Of a DNA stretch of 64,000 bases, positions 9,114 to 20,434 are shown piece after piece (within the stretch, counting starts at the first letter, position 1; every line of letters begins with the position of its first letter). The DNA comes from Bordetella parapertussis (lineage in GTDB: Bacteria; Pseudomonadota; Gammaproteobacteria; Burkholderiales; SG8-41), in NCBI GenBank assembly GCA_945864585.1, contig CAMBCF010000008.1, forward strand, positions 1 through 64,000, read 5' to 3'. The notes beneath the pieces are model-generated. The model did not search any database. It saw nothing but the letters and a program-made list of their open reading frames with translations, and was not told the origin of the DNA. The position numbers and the translations under genes were made by a program.

Positions 9114-9821
9114 ATGAATACAAGCTATGTTTTTCGCGCCCTTGCGCTGGCGCTGTTGCTCGCGGCGGGCTACGCGCAATTCGCGGCCGCGCAACCTGCG
9201 CCCGCAGGCGCTGATCCGCGTATTAACGAACGCTTCAATGATCCCAATCCCGGTGAATGGGTGCCGCGTTTCGAGGGAGAAAGCCGCGAAATTTATGTGC
9301 TCCGCAATGAAATTGTCGGCGCTTCTGGTGCAAACACGGGCATGACCGTCGCCGACGTGGGCGCAGGCAGCGGCTTCATGGCGATGCTGTTCGCACAACA
9401 GGTGGGCGCCGCAGGCCGCGTGATCGCGGCAGAAATATCCAGACCCTTTGCCGCCGCTATCGCGCAGCGCGCAAAAAACGAGGGCGTGCAAAATCTCAGT
9501 ACTGTGGTTGGCACGCAACCCGACACCGGCTTGCCCGCCGGCAGCGTGGACATTGTGTTCACCAGCGACGTCTATCATCACTTCGAGCAAGTGGCCGCCA
9601 CGCTCGCATCGATCCGGCGCGCGCTCGAGAGCGGCGGACGCTTTATCGTGGTCGATTTCGAGCGCATCCCCGGCGTATCGCCACAGAGCAGGCTCGACCA
9701 TGTGCGCGCCGGCAAGGAACCGGTAATCGAAGAAGTGCTTGGCGCGGGCTTTCGCCTGCGCGAAGAGGTCAAAACGCTGGGTTTGAAGACAAATTATTAT
9801 TTGATATTTGAGCGCCTGTAG
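9114..9821 (+). CDS. Exported class I SAM-dependent methyltransferase
   Basis: Signal peptide MNTSYVFRALALALLLAAGYAQFAAAQ; VADVGAGSGFMAMLFAQQVG; VVDFERIPG. Confidence 0.8.
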   Translation: MNTSYVFRALALALLLAAGYAQFAAAQPAPAGADPRINERFNDPNPGEWVPRFEGESREIYVLRNEIVGASGANTGMTVADVGAGSGFMAMLFAQQVGAAGRVIAAEISRPFAAAIAQRAKNEGVQNLSTVVGTQPDTGLPAGSVDIVFTSDVYHHFEQVAATLASIRRALESGGRFIVVDFERIPGVSPQSRLDHVRAGKEPVIEEVLGAGFRLREEVKTLGLKTNYYLIFERL

Positions 9822-9876
9822 CCATCGCCGGGCTGCAGCTAACGCCGGTGTTTTCTAAACGAAAAAGAGTATCCCC

Positions 9877-10683
9877 ATGCCTTCCTTACAGGTAACGCCC
9901 GATCTGCATATGTATTACGAAGTGACCGATTTCGCCGAGCCATGGCGCGAGCACGAAACCATTTTGCTGTTGCACGGCAACGCCGAATGCGGCGAAGCGT
10001 GGTATGGCTGGATGCCGGAACTGGCGCGCGATTATCGCGTGGTGCACCCCGACATGCGTGGCTTCGGGCACTCGACGCCGATGGCGCGCGATTATGCGTG
10101 GTCGCTCGATCGCATTGTTGATGATTTCATCGCGGTGATAGATGAACTGAAAATCGACACCTTTTATCTGGTCGGTGCGAAGGTCGGCGGCACCATGGCG
10201 CTGCATCTGGCGGCGCGCCACCCCAAGCGGGTCAAAACCGTGAGCGTGCTGTCCTCGCCCACGCGCGGCGAGGACGCGGGCGACCGTTACCGTGCGTGGG
10301 TCGATGTGATCGAGAAAACCGGCGTTGAAGGCTGGGCGCGCGAGACGATGGCGAAGCGTTTAGGCAGCCAGTTCCCTGCGGCCGGCATCGAGTGGTGGAT
10401 CAAACTCATGGGACGCACCGCTGTTTCGACGCAACTCGGCTTTATCGGCGCCGTGCCCAAGGTCGATATCATGCAAGACCTGCTCGACATCCGCTGCCCC
10501 GCGCAAGTGATTACCACGCAGGACAATCCGCTGTATCCGGTGGAGATGGTGCGCGCGTGGCAGGAAAAGATTGCGCGCTCCGAATTGCTGGTGCTGCCCG
10601 GTGATTCGTATCACATCGCAGCCACCGCGCCGGTCGCGTGCGCGAAGGCGGTGCTAGATTTTATTCGGCGGCATCCAGACTGA
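9877..10683 (+). CDS. Alpha/beta hydrolase
   Basis: LLLHGNAECGEAWYGW...HPDMRGFGHSTPM...; alpha/beta hydrolase fold motifs. Confidence 0.85.
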   Translation: MPSLQVTPDLHMYYEVTDFAEPWREHETILLLHGNAECGEAWYGWMPELARDYRVVHPDMRGFGHSTPMARDYAWSLDRIVDDFIAVIDELKIDTFYLVGAKVGGTMALHLAARHPKRVKTVSVLSSPTRGEDAGDRYRAWVDVIEKTGVEGWARETMAKRLGSQFPAAGIEWWIKLMGRTAVSTQLGFIGAVPKVDIMQDLLDIRCPAQVITTQDNPLYPVEMVRAWQEKIARSELLVLPGDSYHIAATAPVACAKAVLDFIRRHPD

Positions 10684-10728
10684 ATGAGGCAAGCGAGCAC
10701 GCGTGCCCATCCCTCATGCGTCCGCTAA

Positions 10729-11295
10729 TTATTTGAACGCAGCGCCGAATGAATCGCGAAACGTAAACTCGCCTATCGCCTTGCGGGTGCGCACCTTCAA
10801 ATCCTTGGCGCGCACTTCTTCGATCAAATCTTCGACACGCCCGCGATAGCCCGCCGCCACCAGCGCCACCGGTTTGGCGGTGGCCGGAATGGCGAAACCT
10901 TTGCAGATTTTGTCGTAGTCCCAGCCTGCCATGGCGTGGATGGTGAGGCCCATGGCGTAGCCCTGCACCAGCATGTTTTCCATGGCGAAGCCGATGTCGA
11001 GCAAATAATTTTGCACGCCGTTTTTCTCGGGCTGCTCTTCGGGCACACCGATGATCACCATCTTCAGCGGCGCCACCGGCGCCCATTGCTTGTTGCCCGC
11101 CGATAACGCGTCGTCAAAAATGCGCGAGGCGTCCGCGCTGGATACGATCAGCACGCGCCACGGCTGCCGGTTGTTGGACGACGGCGCCCAGCGAAATGCG
11201 TCGAGCAGCGCTTCGACGGTCTCCGTTTCGAGCGGCTTGTTGGCGAAGTGACGGTCACTGCGACGATCACGAATGACATCGATTAGTTTGCTCAT
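10729..11295 (-). CDS. Nitroreductase family protein
   Basis: MSKLIDVIRDRRSDRHFANKPLETETVEALLDAFRWAPSSNNRQPWRVLIV. Confidence 0.9.
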   Translation of the reverse strand: MSKLIDVIRDRRSDRHFANKPLETETVEALLDAFRWAPSSNNRQPWRVLIVSSADASRIFDDALSAGNKQWAPVAPLKMVIIGVPEEQPEKNGVQNYLLDIGFAMENMLVQGYAMGLTIHAMAGWDYDKICKGFAIPATAKPVALVAAGYRGRVEDLIEEVRAKDLKVRTRKAIGEFTFRDSFGAAFK

Positions 11296-11525
11296 GGCAT
11301 TTCTTTCAAGTCTGGTAGGGTTTGGGCGGGTTGCAATAAACCGTGGGAAAAGTCACAGTCACGCGCATTCTGAAGGCTTTCGCCGCGTTGTCAATCAAAG
11401 CAGGGCCAGTGGAACTTCATGAATTTTGCATCAGATATGAGGTAATTCACAGCACAAAAATCGCGCAGCTGGGAAACTTCAATTGCGCAACCGTCCCCCA
11501 CTCCTCCTCCTTGTGGGTTGCGTTT

Positions 11526-11560
11526 ACCGCGCCGGGTTTCCCGGCGCGGTTTTTCTTTGG
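11526..11560. terminator. Rho-independent terminator-like hairpin
   Basis: accgcgccgggtttcccggcgcggtttttctt. Confidence 0.6.
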
Positions 11561-11584
11561 GTTGCTGACTGGCGCACAGCGAGA

Positions 11585-11863
11585 TTACATAAATAGCAAC
11601 AAGTCAGGAATGTCCTTGCGGCGTTTTTCTGTTGCCGATTGCTGCCGCAGCAGGTCGGGCCAGCCGAGTTCGGCCAGAACCTTGACAATAAGTTCGTTTT
11701 CGGTATCCGCCTCGTTTAGGCGCGTGCCGGCCTTGATCGGCGCCAAAATCGCTTTGAGATTGCCGATGAACGCAGCCACCGATGCATCATCAAGCTGTTT
11801 CCAAACGGGCGTTTCCTTGATGCCTTCCGCGCGGAAATCGGTTGTGAATAGCTGTCCTTGCAC
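11585..11863 (-). pseudogene. N-terminal remnant of an Eco57I/type IIG-like restriction-modification methylase
   Basis: MQGQLFTTDFRAEGIKETPVWKQLDDASVAAFIGNLKAILAPIKAGTRLNEADTENELIVKVLAELGWPDLLRQQSATEKRRKDIPDLLLFM* resembles only the extreme N-terminus of such enzymes; no downstream methylase motifs. Confidence 0.6.
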
Positions 11864-11911
11864 CGGGCGTTGTTATAGTTTTATCAAAGCCCGCATCATC
11901 GCAGATTTTTG

Positions 11912-12589
11912 TTATTTCAGCGCGCCGAAAACTTTCCTGACGATATCGCTGGTCGCGCCGAGCGGGTTGGCGCGAAACGCTTTTTCCTGTTCGCCGATCA
12001 TCAAGTACAGGCCATCGAGCAACTTTTGTGTGACATAGCCTTCGATGGTGGACTGATCTTTATTGACCAGGCCATAGGTCGCGGCTTGTGCGGCGAGCCC
12101 GTTGTATTGTTGCGCGAGACCCACGCGATCGGTGGCCTGTTTGACGATGGGCAAAAAGCGCTGCGTGAGTCGCGTGCTGGTAGTGCGCTTGAAGTAATCG
12201 GTGACTGAAGTCTGGCCGCCGGCGAGTATGCCTTTGGCGTCCTGCAAAGTCATACGCTTTGCGGCATCCACCAGCAGTTGTTTGGCTTCGGGCACCGCGG
12301 CTTCGGCCGCGCGATTCATCGAAAGCACCAGTTCGTCGGCCTGTTTTTTCATGCCGAAAGTTCTCATCGCGCCTTCGAAGCGAGCCAGCGCCGGCGGCAT
12401 CGGGATTTTCACCTGCGGGTTGTTGAAAAAGCCGTTTTCAATGCCGAGCTTGGCGACCGCAGCCGCTGAGCCGTCGGTCAGCGCTTGCCGCAGGCCGCTG
12501 GCAGCGTCCGTATTGCTGATGCCTGCAAGTTGTGCGTACGCCATGGCGCTAATGACAGACAATGCAAAAATACTCAGAATGCGCAGCAT
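11912..12589 (-). CDS. DUF4197 family protein
   Basis: MLRILSIFALSVISAMAYAQLAGISNTDAASGLRQALTDGSAAAVAKLG...; signal peptide and DUF4197 pattern. Confidence 0.85.
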   Translation of the reverse strand: MLRILSIFALSVISAMAYAQLAGISNTDAASGLRQALTDGSAAAVAKLGIENGFFNNPQVKIPMPPALARFEGAMRTFGMKKQADELVLSMNRAAEAAVPEAKQLLVDAAKRMTLQDAKGILAGGQTSVTDYFKRTTSTRLTQRFLPIVKQATDRVGLAQQYNGLAAQAATYGLVNKDQSTIEGYVTQKLLDGLYLMIGEQEKAFRANPLGATSDIVRKVFGALK

Positions 12590-12621
12590 GATCTTTCCTT
12601 CAAAGTTTAACCCCTAAGCCT

Positions 12622-13122
12622 ATGGGCACGTTTCGCTATCCTATGCTGTGCGTGGCAGCCGTGGCAATAGGCTCAAGCGTGTACGCAATGGTTTTTCATA
12701 AAACGCCGGCCCCGGATGCGGCGTTTGCCTCGATCAAAGGTGAAACAGTCACCCTCAGCGAACTGCGCGGCAAAGTGGTGCTGGTGAATTTTTGGGCTAC
12801 CGACTGCGCGGTGTGCGTTAAAGAAATGTCTGCCATCACCGCCACCTACGAAAAATTTCGCGCACGTGGCTTCGAGATAATTGCGGTGGCGATGCGCCAC
12901 GATCCGCCGAATTACGTGCTGGCGTATGCCAAAAAAAACGCGCTGCCGTTCAAAGTGGTGTTCGATCCGGTGGGCGCGCACGCCAAAGCGTTTGGCGATG
13001 TAAAGCTCACGCCGACGATGTTTGTTGTCGACAAGCGGGGCAACATTGTCAGCCGTATTCAGGGTGAGCCGGATTTTGAGAAGCTGCGACAGCTCGTGGA
13101 GAAGTTGCTTGAAGCGACGTGA
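12622..13122 (+). CDS. TlpA-family thioredoxin-like protein
   Basis: LRGKVVLVNFWATDCAVCVKEMSAI (CxxC). Confidence 0.9.
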   Translation: MGTFRYPMLCVAAVAIGSSVYAMVFHKTPAPDAAFASIKGETVTLSELRGKVVLVNFWATDCAVCVKEMSAITATYEKFRARGFEIIAVAMRHDPPNYVLAYAKKNALPFKVVFDPVGAHAKAFGDVKLTPTMFVVDKRGNIVSRIQGEPDFEKLRQLVEKLLEAT

Positions 13123-13209
13123 ACAGCGAATAGTGAGTAGTGAACCGCGTGAGATGTCCGCGCGTGCGCCTTGCTGTTACTGTTAACGAATTACTGTTTA
13201 CTATTTACC
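13119..13209. repeat. Inverted repeat built from degenerate GTRAACA/GTAAATA heptads; contains lipA stop
   Basis: gtgaacagcgaatagtgagtagtgaacc ... gttactgttaacgaattactgtttactatttacc. Confidence 0.5.
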
Positions 13210-14139
13210 GAGAATTTCGTGCGCCTGCTGATCGGCGTGATAGCTTGAGCGCACCAGAGGTCCGCTCGCCGCGTGCATGAATCCCATCGCGGCGGCTTTT
13301 GCCGCATAGCTGTCGAAAACCGCCGGCTCAACATAACGCAGCACCGGCAGATGATGCGCGCTCGGTTGCAGGTATTGGCCGATGGTGAGCATATCGACAG
13401 CGTGCGCGCGCAGGTCGCGCATGGTGTCGAGAATCTCGTCGTCAGTCTCGCCGAGGCCCACCATGAGGCCGGATTTCGCTGGAATGTTCGGAAAACGCGC
13501 CTTGAATTTTTTCAATAAAATCAATGAGTTGCAATAATCCGCACCAGGCCGCGCCTGCTTGTAGAGGCGCGGCACGGTTTCAAGATTATGGTTCATTACA
13601 TCGGGCGGGCACTCGGCAAGTATGTCGAGCGCCAAGTCAAGCCGGCCGCGAAAATCCGGCACCAGAACTTCAATGCGCGTTTGCGGCGAACGCGCGCGCA
13701 CTTCACGTATGCATGCCCTGAAATGCGCGGCACCGCCGTCGCGCAAATCGTCGCGATCCACACTGGTGATTACCACGTATTTGAGTTTCAGCGCGGCAAT
13801 GGTGTCGGCCAGATGCACCGGCTCTTCAGCGTCGGGCGGCAGCGGCTTGCCGTGGCCTACGTCGCAGAACGGGCAACGGCGCGTACACAAATCACCGAGA
13901 ATCATGAAGGTCGCCGTGCCCTTGCCGAAGCATTCGCCGATGTTGGGGCAACTCGCTTCCTCGCACACGGTATGCAGTTTTTTGCTGCGCAAGATGTGCT
14001 TGATCTCGCGAAAACGCGGGCTGTCGGTGAGCCGCACGCGAATCCAGTCGGGCTTTTTCAAGGGGGCTGCGGGCACGATCTTGATCGGGATGCGCGCGGT
14101 TTTGGCCTGGCCTTTTTGTTTTTCGCCGATGAGGCTCAT
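13201..14139 (-). CDS. lipA: Lipoyl synthase
   Basis: [38 protein letters not shown]; both Cys clusters present. Confidence 0.98.
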   Translation of the reverse strand: MSLIGEKQKGQAKTARIPIKIVPAAPLKKPDWIRVRLTDSPRFREIKHILRSKKLHTVCEEASCPNIGECFGKGTATFMILGDLCTRRCPFCDVGHGKPLPPDAEEPVHLADTIAALKLKYVVITSVDRDDLRDGGAAHFRACIREVRARSPQTRIEVLVPDFRGRLDLALDILAECPPDVMNHNLETVPRLYKQARPGADYCNSLILLKKFKARFPNIPAKSGLMVGLGETDDEILDTMRDLRAHAVDMLTIGQYLQPSAHHLPVLRYVEPAVFDSYAAKAAAMGFMHAASGPLVRSSYHADQQAHEILGK

Positions 14140-14786
14140 GACAACACGCGCAGTAAATGTAGGGTGAGCTTTGCGCTCACGCTTTCAAGCGAGTCGCGCA
14201 CGCCCCAATCGCACATTTCGCGCATTTGCGTGACCGCCAGCCCTGCATATCCGCACGGGTTGATGGCCAGAAAAGGGGAGATATCCATATCGATGTTGAG
14301 TGCGAGTCCGTGGTAACAGCAGCCGTTCCTGATGCGCAGACCGAGCGCGGCGATCTTGGCCTCATTGCCGTCACGCGTAACATACACACCCGGCGCATCC
14401 GCGCGGTGGCGGGCCGCAACGCCGTACTCTGAAAGCAAGTCTATCACGGCAGATTCCAGCTTACGCACCAGTGTGCGCACGCCCAAGTTGCGCCGCTTCA
14501 TGTCGAGCAACACGTAAGCCACCAATTGTCCGGGGCCGTGATAGGTGATTTGCCCGCCGCGATCGATTTTCACCAGTGGAATGCCGGTATCTGCGCGCAG
14601 CAGGTGTTGCGGTTTGCCGGCAAGTCCCAGGGTGTACACGGGCGCATGCTGCAACAGCCAGATTTCGTCGGGCGTGGTGGCGTCGCGCGCGGCACTGAAG
14701 GTCTGCATGGCGCGCCACGCGGGCAAATAGTCGACCAGTCCCTGGTTGCGGACAGCCGGTGAAAAATGCGCGCTCGGGGAATTCAT
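14136..14786 (-). CDS. lipB: Lipoyl(octanoyl) transferase
   Basis: [22 protein letters not shown]. Confidence 0.97.
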   Translation of the reverse strand: MNSPSAHFSPAVRNQGLVDYLPAWRAMQTFSAARDATTPDEIWLLQHAPVYTLGLAGKPQHLLRADTGIPLVKIDRGGQITYHGPGQLVAYVLLDMKRRNLGVRTLVRKLESAVIDLLSEYGVAARHRADAPGVYVTRDGNEAKIAALGLRIRNGCCYHGLALNIDMDISPFLAINPCGYAGLAVTQMREMCDWGVRDSLESVSAKLTLHLLRVLS

Positions 14787-14841
14787 GGCAGTGAAAGTTG
14801 TCCTCTATGATGAACGGTAGCACAATGCCGTCTTTCCATGC

Positions 14842-15363
14842 ATGCTCTTCGGATTACCTTTCAACCTCATGACCCAGCGTTTATCTTCCGTGCTCTGCGT
14901 GCGCGAGTTGCTTGCCGTTGCGCTGGCGGTTTTCTGTGGCGGCGCCAGCGCTGCCGAGCCCCGCACCTACACCAGCGATCTCGCCATCCTCTACAACGAG
15001 TATCAGCGCGTGCTGGTATTGCGCGACGCCTGCATCATCGCGCAGCCCGCGAAGCGCGAAGTATATTCCGAGGCCTATCAAGACTGGCTCGCGCGGCACG
15101 AACGCATTGTTGATGATCTGGATAACCGCTTCGCGGCCATCGTCAAGCGCGCCTCGAAAAATCAGGCTGACTACTCGAAAAATTACGGCAAGTATCAGTC
15201 CGAGGTCTATCAAATGCGCGCCGAAGGCATTAAAGTATTGCTCGCCAACAAGCAGAACCTCGCACTACAGTGCGAAGAATTTCCCGCGTACGTGCGGCAT
15301 CCGAAATCCGATATTCCGGCGCTGTTTCCCGCGGAGTTCAAAAGCGTTTACCGCGTGCGTTGA
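14842..15363 (+). CDS. Hypothetical exported protein
   Basis: Signal-peptide-like LCVRELLAVALAVFCGGASAAEP; no family recognised. Confidence 0.6.
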   Translation: MLFGLPFNLMTQRLSSVLCVRELLAVALAVFCGGASAAEPRTYTSDLAILYNEYQRVLVLRDACIIAQPAKREVYSEAYQDWLARHERIVDDLDNRFAAIVKRASKNQADYSKNYGKYQSEVYQMRAEGIKVLLANKQNLALQCEEFPAYVRHPKSDIPALFPAEFKSVYRVR

Positions 15364-15460
15364 TGCCGCGTGCGAGGACCTATTTGCGCCTGTGCTGCGT
15401 GCAGGAGTACGCTGCGCTGCGTGCTGGAGTAGAATCCGCCCTTTATCAAGGAGCAACAGC

Positions 15461-15586
15461 ATGGGCAGAGGCGATAAACGCACGGCGAAGGGCAAGACGT
15501 TCAAAGGTTCTTACGGCAACTCGCGGCCGCAGGGCAAAAAGGCCGTAAAAGCGGTTGCGGTCAAAAAATCCACCAAAAAGGCGTGA
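15461..15586 (+). CDS. 30S ribosomal protein THX
   Basis: MGRGDKRTAKGKTFKGSYGNSRPQGKKAVKAVAVKKSTKKA. Confidence 0.8.
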   Translation: MGRGDKRTAKGKTFKGSYGNSRPQGKKAVKAVAVKKSTKKA

Positions 15587-15634
15587 TGCGCCGCGCGCGG
15601 GCGACGTTTCGCTCGCTGCGCCCTAACGGCACCC

Positions 15635-15901
15635 TCACAGTACCTTGACCACCAGCGGGTGGTCGCAAAGCGCCTGATATAAACCATCCAGTTGGCTGCG
15701 CGACGTCGCGCGTATGGTGCAGGTGAGGCTCAGGTATTTACCCTTGCTGCTGGGACGCATTTCCATTTCAGATCCGTCGTAATCGGGCGCATGGCGCTTG
15801 ACCACTTCGAGTATGGCCTGCGCGTAGCCCGCGCGCTGATAGCCGATAATCTTCAGCGGAAAGTCACACGGAAAATCGAGCAGGCTGGGTTCTTCGGCCA
15901 T
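15635..15901 (-). CDS. DUF493 family protein (YbeD-like)
   Basis: SLLDFPCDFPLKIIGYQRAGYAQAILEVVKRHAPDYD...SLTCTIRATSRSQLDGLYQAL. Confidence 0.9.
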   Translation of the reverse strand: MAEEPSLLDFPCDFPLKIIGYQRAGYAQAILEVVKRHAPDYDGSEMEMRPSSKGKYLSLTCTIRATSRSQLDGLYQALCDHPLVVKVL

Positions 15902-15936
15902 GACATCACGAGACGCTGGGGGTGCCGTCGCGCGCC

Positions 15937-16794
15937 TTACTGGGCGCGCATGACTTCGCGCTTGAATTCCTGATACAGCGCGTGCATGCGGCGAAACAGC
16001 ATGCCCGGCGCGCCGCCGCCGACCGGTTTGCAGTCGAGCGTGGTGATGGCGAGCACTTCCTTGGTGGACGACGTAACCCAGATTTCATCGGCGCTGCGTG
16101 TTTCAGCTTCGGAGATTTCGCGCACCTCGACTTCAAACTCGCGCGCGCGCGCGATTTCGAGCACCACGTCGTAGGTAATGCCGGGCAGCACCAGGTTATT
16201 TTTCGGCGGCGCCAGCAGCACGCCATTTTTCACCACGAACACATTGCTGGCCGACGCTTCGGTGAGCTTGCCGTCGCGAAACAGAATGGTCTCCACCGCG
16301 CCCGCGTCCACCGCCATCTGGCGCAGCAGGCAATTGCCGAGCAGCGACACCGATTTCACATCGCATTTCAGCCATCTGAAATCGGATGCGGTAATCGCCG
16401 CCACGCCACGATCGATTTGCGCTTGCGGCGGCGTGGTGAGCGGGCTCGACATCATGAATACCGTCTGCTTCACATCCTTCGGAAACGCGTGATCGCGCCT
16501 GGCGACGCCGCGCGTAACCTGCAGATAGATCGATTGGTCGTCGCCTTCATTTTTCGCGATGATCTGGCGCATCAGCGATGTCCATTCGCTGTCGTCAAAG
16601 GGATTGGCGAGCCGTATGCCGTCGAGACTGTGTTGCAGGCGCCGCAGATGTTCCGCCAGTCGAAACGGGCGGCGGGTATACGCGGGCACCACTTCGTAGA
16701 CGCCGTCACCGAAAATAAAGCCGCGATCGAGCACCGGTATGCGGGCTTCGTCCAACGGCATGAATGCGCCATTCAGATAAACTATTTCGCTCAT
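15937..16794 (-). CDS. Class IV (D-amino acid) aminotransferase
   Basis: MSEIVYLNGAFMPLDEARIPVLDRGFIFGDGVYEVVPAY. Confidence 0.9.
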   Translation of the reverse strand: MSEIVYLNGAFMPLDEARIPVLDRGFIFGDGVYEVVPAYTRRPFRLAEHLRRLQHSLDGIRLANPFDDSEWTSLMRQIIAKNEGDDQSIYLQVTRGVARRDHAFPKDVKQTVFMMSSPLTTPPQAQIDRGVAAITASDFRWLKCDVKSVSLLGNCLLRQMAVDAGAVETILFRDGKLTEASASNVFVVKNGVLLAPPKNNLVLPGITYDVVLEIARAREFEVEVREISEAETRSADEIWVTSSTKEVLAITTLDCKPVGGGAPGMLFRRMHALYQEFKREVMRAQ

Positions 16795-16812
16795 GAACAC
16801 CTCAATCAAAAC

Positions 16813-17946
16813 TTATTGCAACGACAGCCGCAGCGCATCCCATGTGCGCCCCAGTATACCGGCCACCGGCACGTCTTCCAGCGCCACCATCGGCAGCGTG
16901 TGATAAGGCTTGCCGTTGAGTTCCAGCCTGAGCGTGGCGATGGGCTGTCCGGTGCGCAGCGGTGCGAGCAGCGGCTGCTGGCTTTCGATGGTGGCTTTCA
17001 GAGTGCCCGCCTGACCCTTGGGCACGGTGATATACAACCCCGCCACAAAGCCTGCTTTGACGTTGTTGATAGCGCCTTTCCACACGCGCGGCGTAGTGGC
17101 CGCCTGCTGCGCGTCATACAGGCGCACGGTATCAAAATTCTGGTAGCCGTAATTTAGTAGTTTCTGGCTTTCGGCGGCGCGCGCGGCATCCGATGTGGCG
17201 CCCAGCACCACCGACACCAGCCGCCGATTGTCGCGTTTGGCGGAGCTGATCAAACAATAACCGGCGGCCTCGGTGTGGCCGGTTTTTACCCCGTCCACTG
17301 TCGGATCGCGCCACAGCAGGCGGTTGCGATTGGGTTGGGTAATTTCGTTGTAGCGGTATTCCTTTTGCGCGTAGAGCGGATAGTACTCCGGGAACTCGCG
17401 TATCAGCGTCGCGGTGAGTTGCGCCAGATCGCGCGCAGTAGAGGTGTGCCGGGGCGCGGGCAAGCCGGTGGAATTGGCGAATTCGGTGCTGTTAAGCCCC
17501 ATGCGCCTGGCTTCCTGATTCATGCGCGCGACGAAAGCCTCTTCGCCGCCCGACACGGCTTCAGCCAGCGCGATGGCGGCGTCGTTGCCCGATTGAATGA
17601 TCATGCCGCGTAGCAACTCGTTTACGGTGACGGGAATGTCGGTCTGGATAAACATGCGCGAGCCGATTGCGCGGCGCGCTTTCTCGGACACCGGCACCAC
17701 CTGTTCGGGTTTGATTGTTTTCTGTTTGAGCGCCTCAAACACCAGGTACGCGGTCATCAGCTTGGTGAGCGAAGCCGGCTCGAAACGTTCGTCGTGTTTG
17801 TAACCGGTGATGAGTTGCCCGCTTTGGGTGTCGAGCAATGCCCACGAGCGTGCGGCGATCTGCGAGGCGGGCGGATCGGCAGCGCGCACAGGAGCGGCAC
17901 ACAGTGCGGCGCAAACCGGTAGCCAGGAAAAAATTCGATATAACAC
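16813..17946 (-). CDS. dacC: D-alanyl-D-alanine carboxypeptidase (PBP5/6 type)
   Basis: RFEPASLTKLMTAYLVF (SxxK), SGNDAAIALAEAVSG, VDGVKTGHTEAAGYC (KTG). Confidence 0.93.
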   Translation of the reverse strand: MLYRIFSWLPVCAALCAAPVRAADPPASQIAARSWALLDTQSGQLITGYKHDERFEPASLTKLMTAYLVFEALKQKTIKPEQVVPVSEKARRAIGSRMFIQTDIPVTVNELLRGMIIQSGNDAAIALAEAVSGGEEAFVARMNQEARRMGLNSTEFANSTGLPAPRHTSTARDLAQLTATLIREFPEYYPLYAQKEYRYNEITQPNRNRLLWRDPTVDGVKTGHTEAAGYCLISSAKRDNRRLVSVVLGATSDAARAAESQKLLNYGYQNFDTVRLYDAQQAATTPRVWKGAINNVKAGFVAGLYITVPKGQAGTLKATIESQQPLLAPLRTGQPIATLRLELNGKPYHTLPMVALEDVPVAGILGRTWDALRLSLQ

Positions 17947-17994
17947 GGCGCGATTATACGCGGCTAAGACAGCGGGCGCGCACCTGACCCGGGG

Positions 17995-18189
17995 TTACGA
18001 TTTATCCTTGCCCTGCTCGAGATACCGCTTAAGCGCGGCGCGTATCAGCCTGCTGTTGTTCTGAAAACTGCGGCAGCCGCTGCAAATGAACAGGTGAAAA
18101 CGCAACCACAGTTTTTCGACCGCGCTCAGCGGTTCCTCGTGCTGGCGGGAAATCAATGCGGAGACATCTCTGCAGGTCAGCTTTTTCAC
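17995..18189 (-). CDS. zf-HC2 (anti-sigma-like) domain protein
   Basis: MKKLTCRDVSALISRQHEEPLSAVEKLWLRFHLFICSGCRSF (HxxxCxxC). Confidence 0.8.
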   Translation of the reverse strand: MKKLTCRDVSALISRQHEEPLSAVEKLWLRFHLFICSGCRSFQNNSRLIRAALKRYLEQGKDKS

Positions 18190-18251
18190 GGTTTAAAAAC
18201 AAATACTTATAAACAGTTTTTGCAATGGTGCGCGGGATTGCGCGCGCGACC

Positions 18252-18279
18252 CTTGAATTTACCCGGCAGGCTCCCATAT
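18252..18279 (+). promoter_or_regulatory. Putative sigma-32 (heat-shock) promoter upstream of hsp20
   Basis: CTTGAA at 18252-18257, 14-nt spacer, TCCCATAT; close to the published CTTGAAA-N11-16-CCCCATNT consensus. Confidence 0.6.
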
Positions 18280-18331
18280 TCAAAGCATCGGCGCAAGCGG
18301 CACTGGCGCCACAATAAATGGAGATGACATC

Positions 18332-19760
<1,429 letters not shown>

Positions 19761-19765
19761 GGGGT

Positions 19766-20425
19766 GTGATGCAACGAGGCGGCGCATGGATCTTCGATCT
19801 CGACAACACCCTGCACAATGCCGCGGTGCATGTGTTTCCGCGCATCAACCGCGCCATGACCCAGTATGTGCAAACGCATCTGCACCTCGATGAAGCGCAA
19901 GCCAACGCGCTGCGCCACTGCTACTGGCGGCGTTATGGCGCAACGATACTGGGTCTGATTCGCCATCATGACACCGACCCTGCGCATTTTCTGTGGCACA
20001 CGCATCAGTTTCCGGATTTGCATCGCGTGCTGATCGCCGAGCCCATGCTGCGCGCCAGCTTGAACCGGCTGCCCGGACGCAAGTTTGTGTTCTCCAACGC
20101 GCCGGCGCATTACGCGCAAAGCGTGTTGCGCGCGCTGGGCATCTTTGATCTGTTTTCCGCCGTCTACACCATAGAGCGCACCGGTTACCGGCCCAAGCCC
20201 GACGCCTTCGGATTTCTGCATTTGTGCCGCAGCCACCATTTGCGTCCGCGCCGCTGTATCATGGTCGAAGACAATCTGGATAATTTGCGCACCGCCAAGC
20301 GGCTGGGGATGAAGACGGTATGGGTAACCGGCGCGTCCGTGTTGAAAAGCAAAGCACCGGGCTATGTCGACAATACCGTGCGCAGCGTGGCAAAGCTGCC
20401 GGGGTTGCTTGAAAGATATCCCTAG
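19766..20425 (+). CDS. HAD-family pyrimidine 5'-nucleotidase
   Basis: WIFDLDNTLHNAAVHVFPRINRAMTQYV...KFVFSNAPAHYA...MVEDNLDNLRTAKRLGMKTVWV. Confidence 0.9.
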   Translation: MMQRGGAWIFDLDNTLHNAAVHVFPRINRAMTQYVQTHLHLDEAQANALRHCYWRRYGATILGLIRHHDTDPAHFLWHTHQFPDLHRVLIAEPMLRASLNRLPGRKFVFSNAPAHYAQSVLRALGIFDLFSAVYTIERTGYRPKPDAFGFLHLCRSHHLRPRRCIMVEDNLDNLRTAKRLGMKTVWVTGASVLKSKAPGYVDNTVRSVAKLPGLLERYP

Positions 20426-20434
20426 GGGAAACGC

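Noticed and set aside
11440-11525. Possible tmRNA/tRNA 3' end (accgtcccccactcctcctcc)
   Set aside because: No T-loop, acceptor pairing or CCA arrangement could be assembled.
15922-17157. 411-aa plus-strand ORF
   Set aside because: Antisense shadow over the D-amino acid aminotransferase and dacC.
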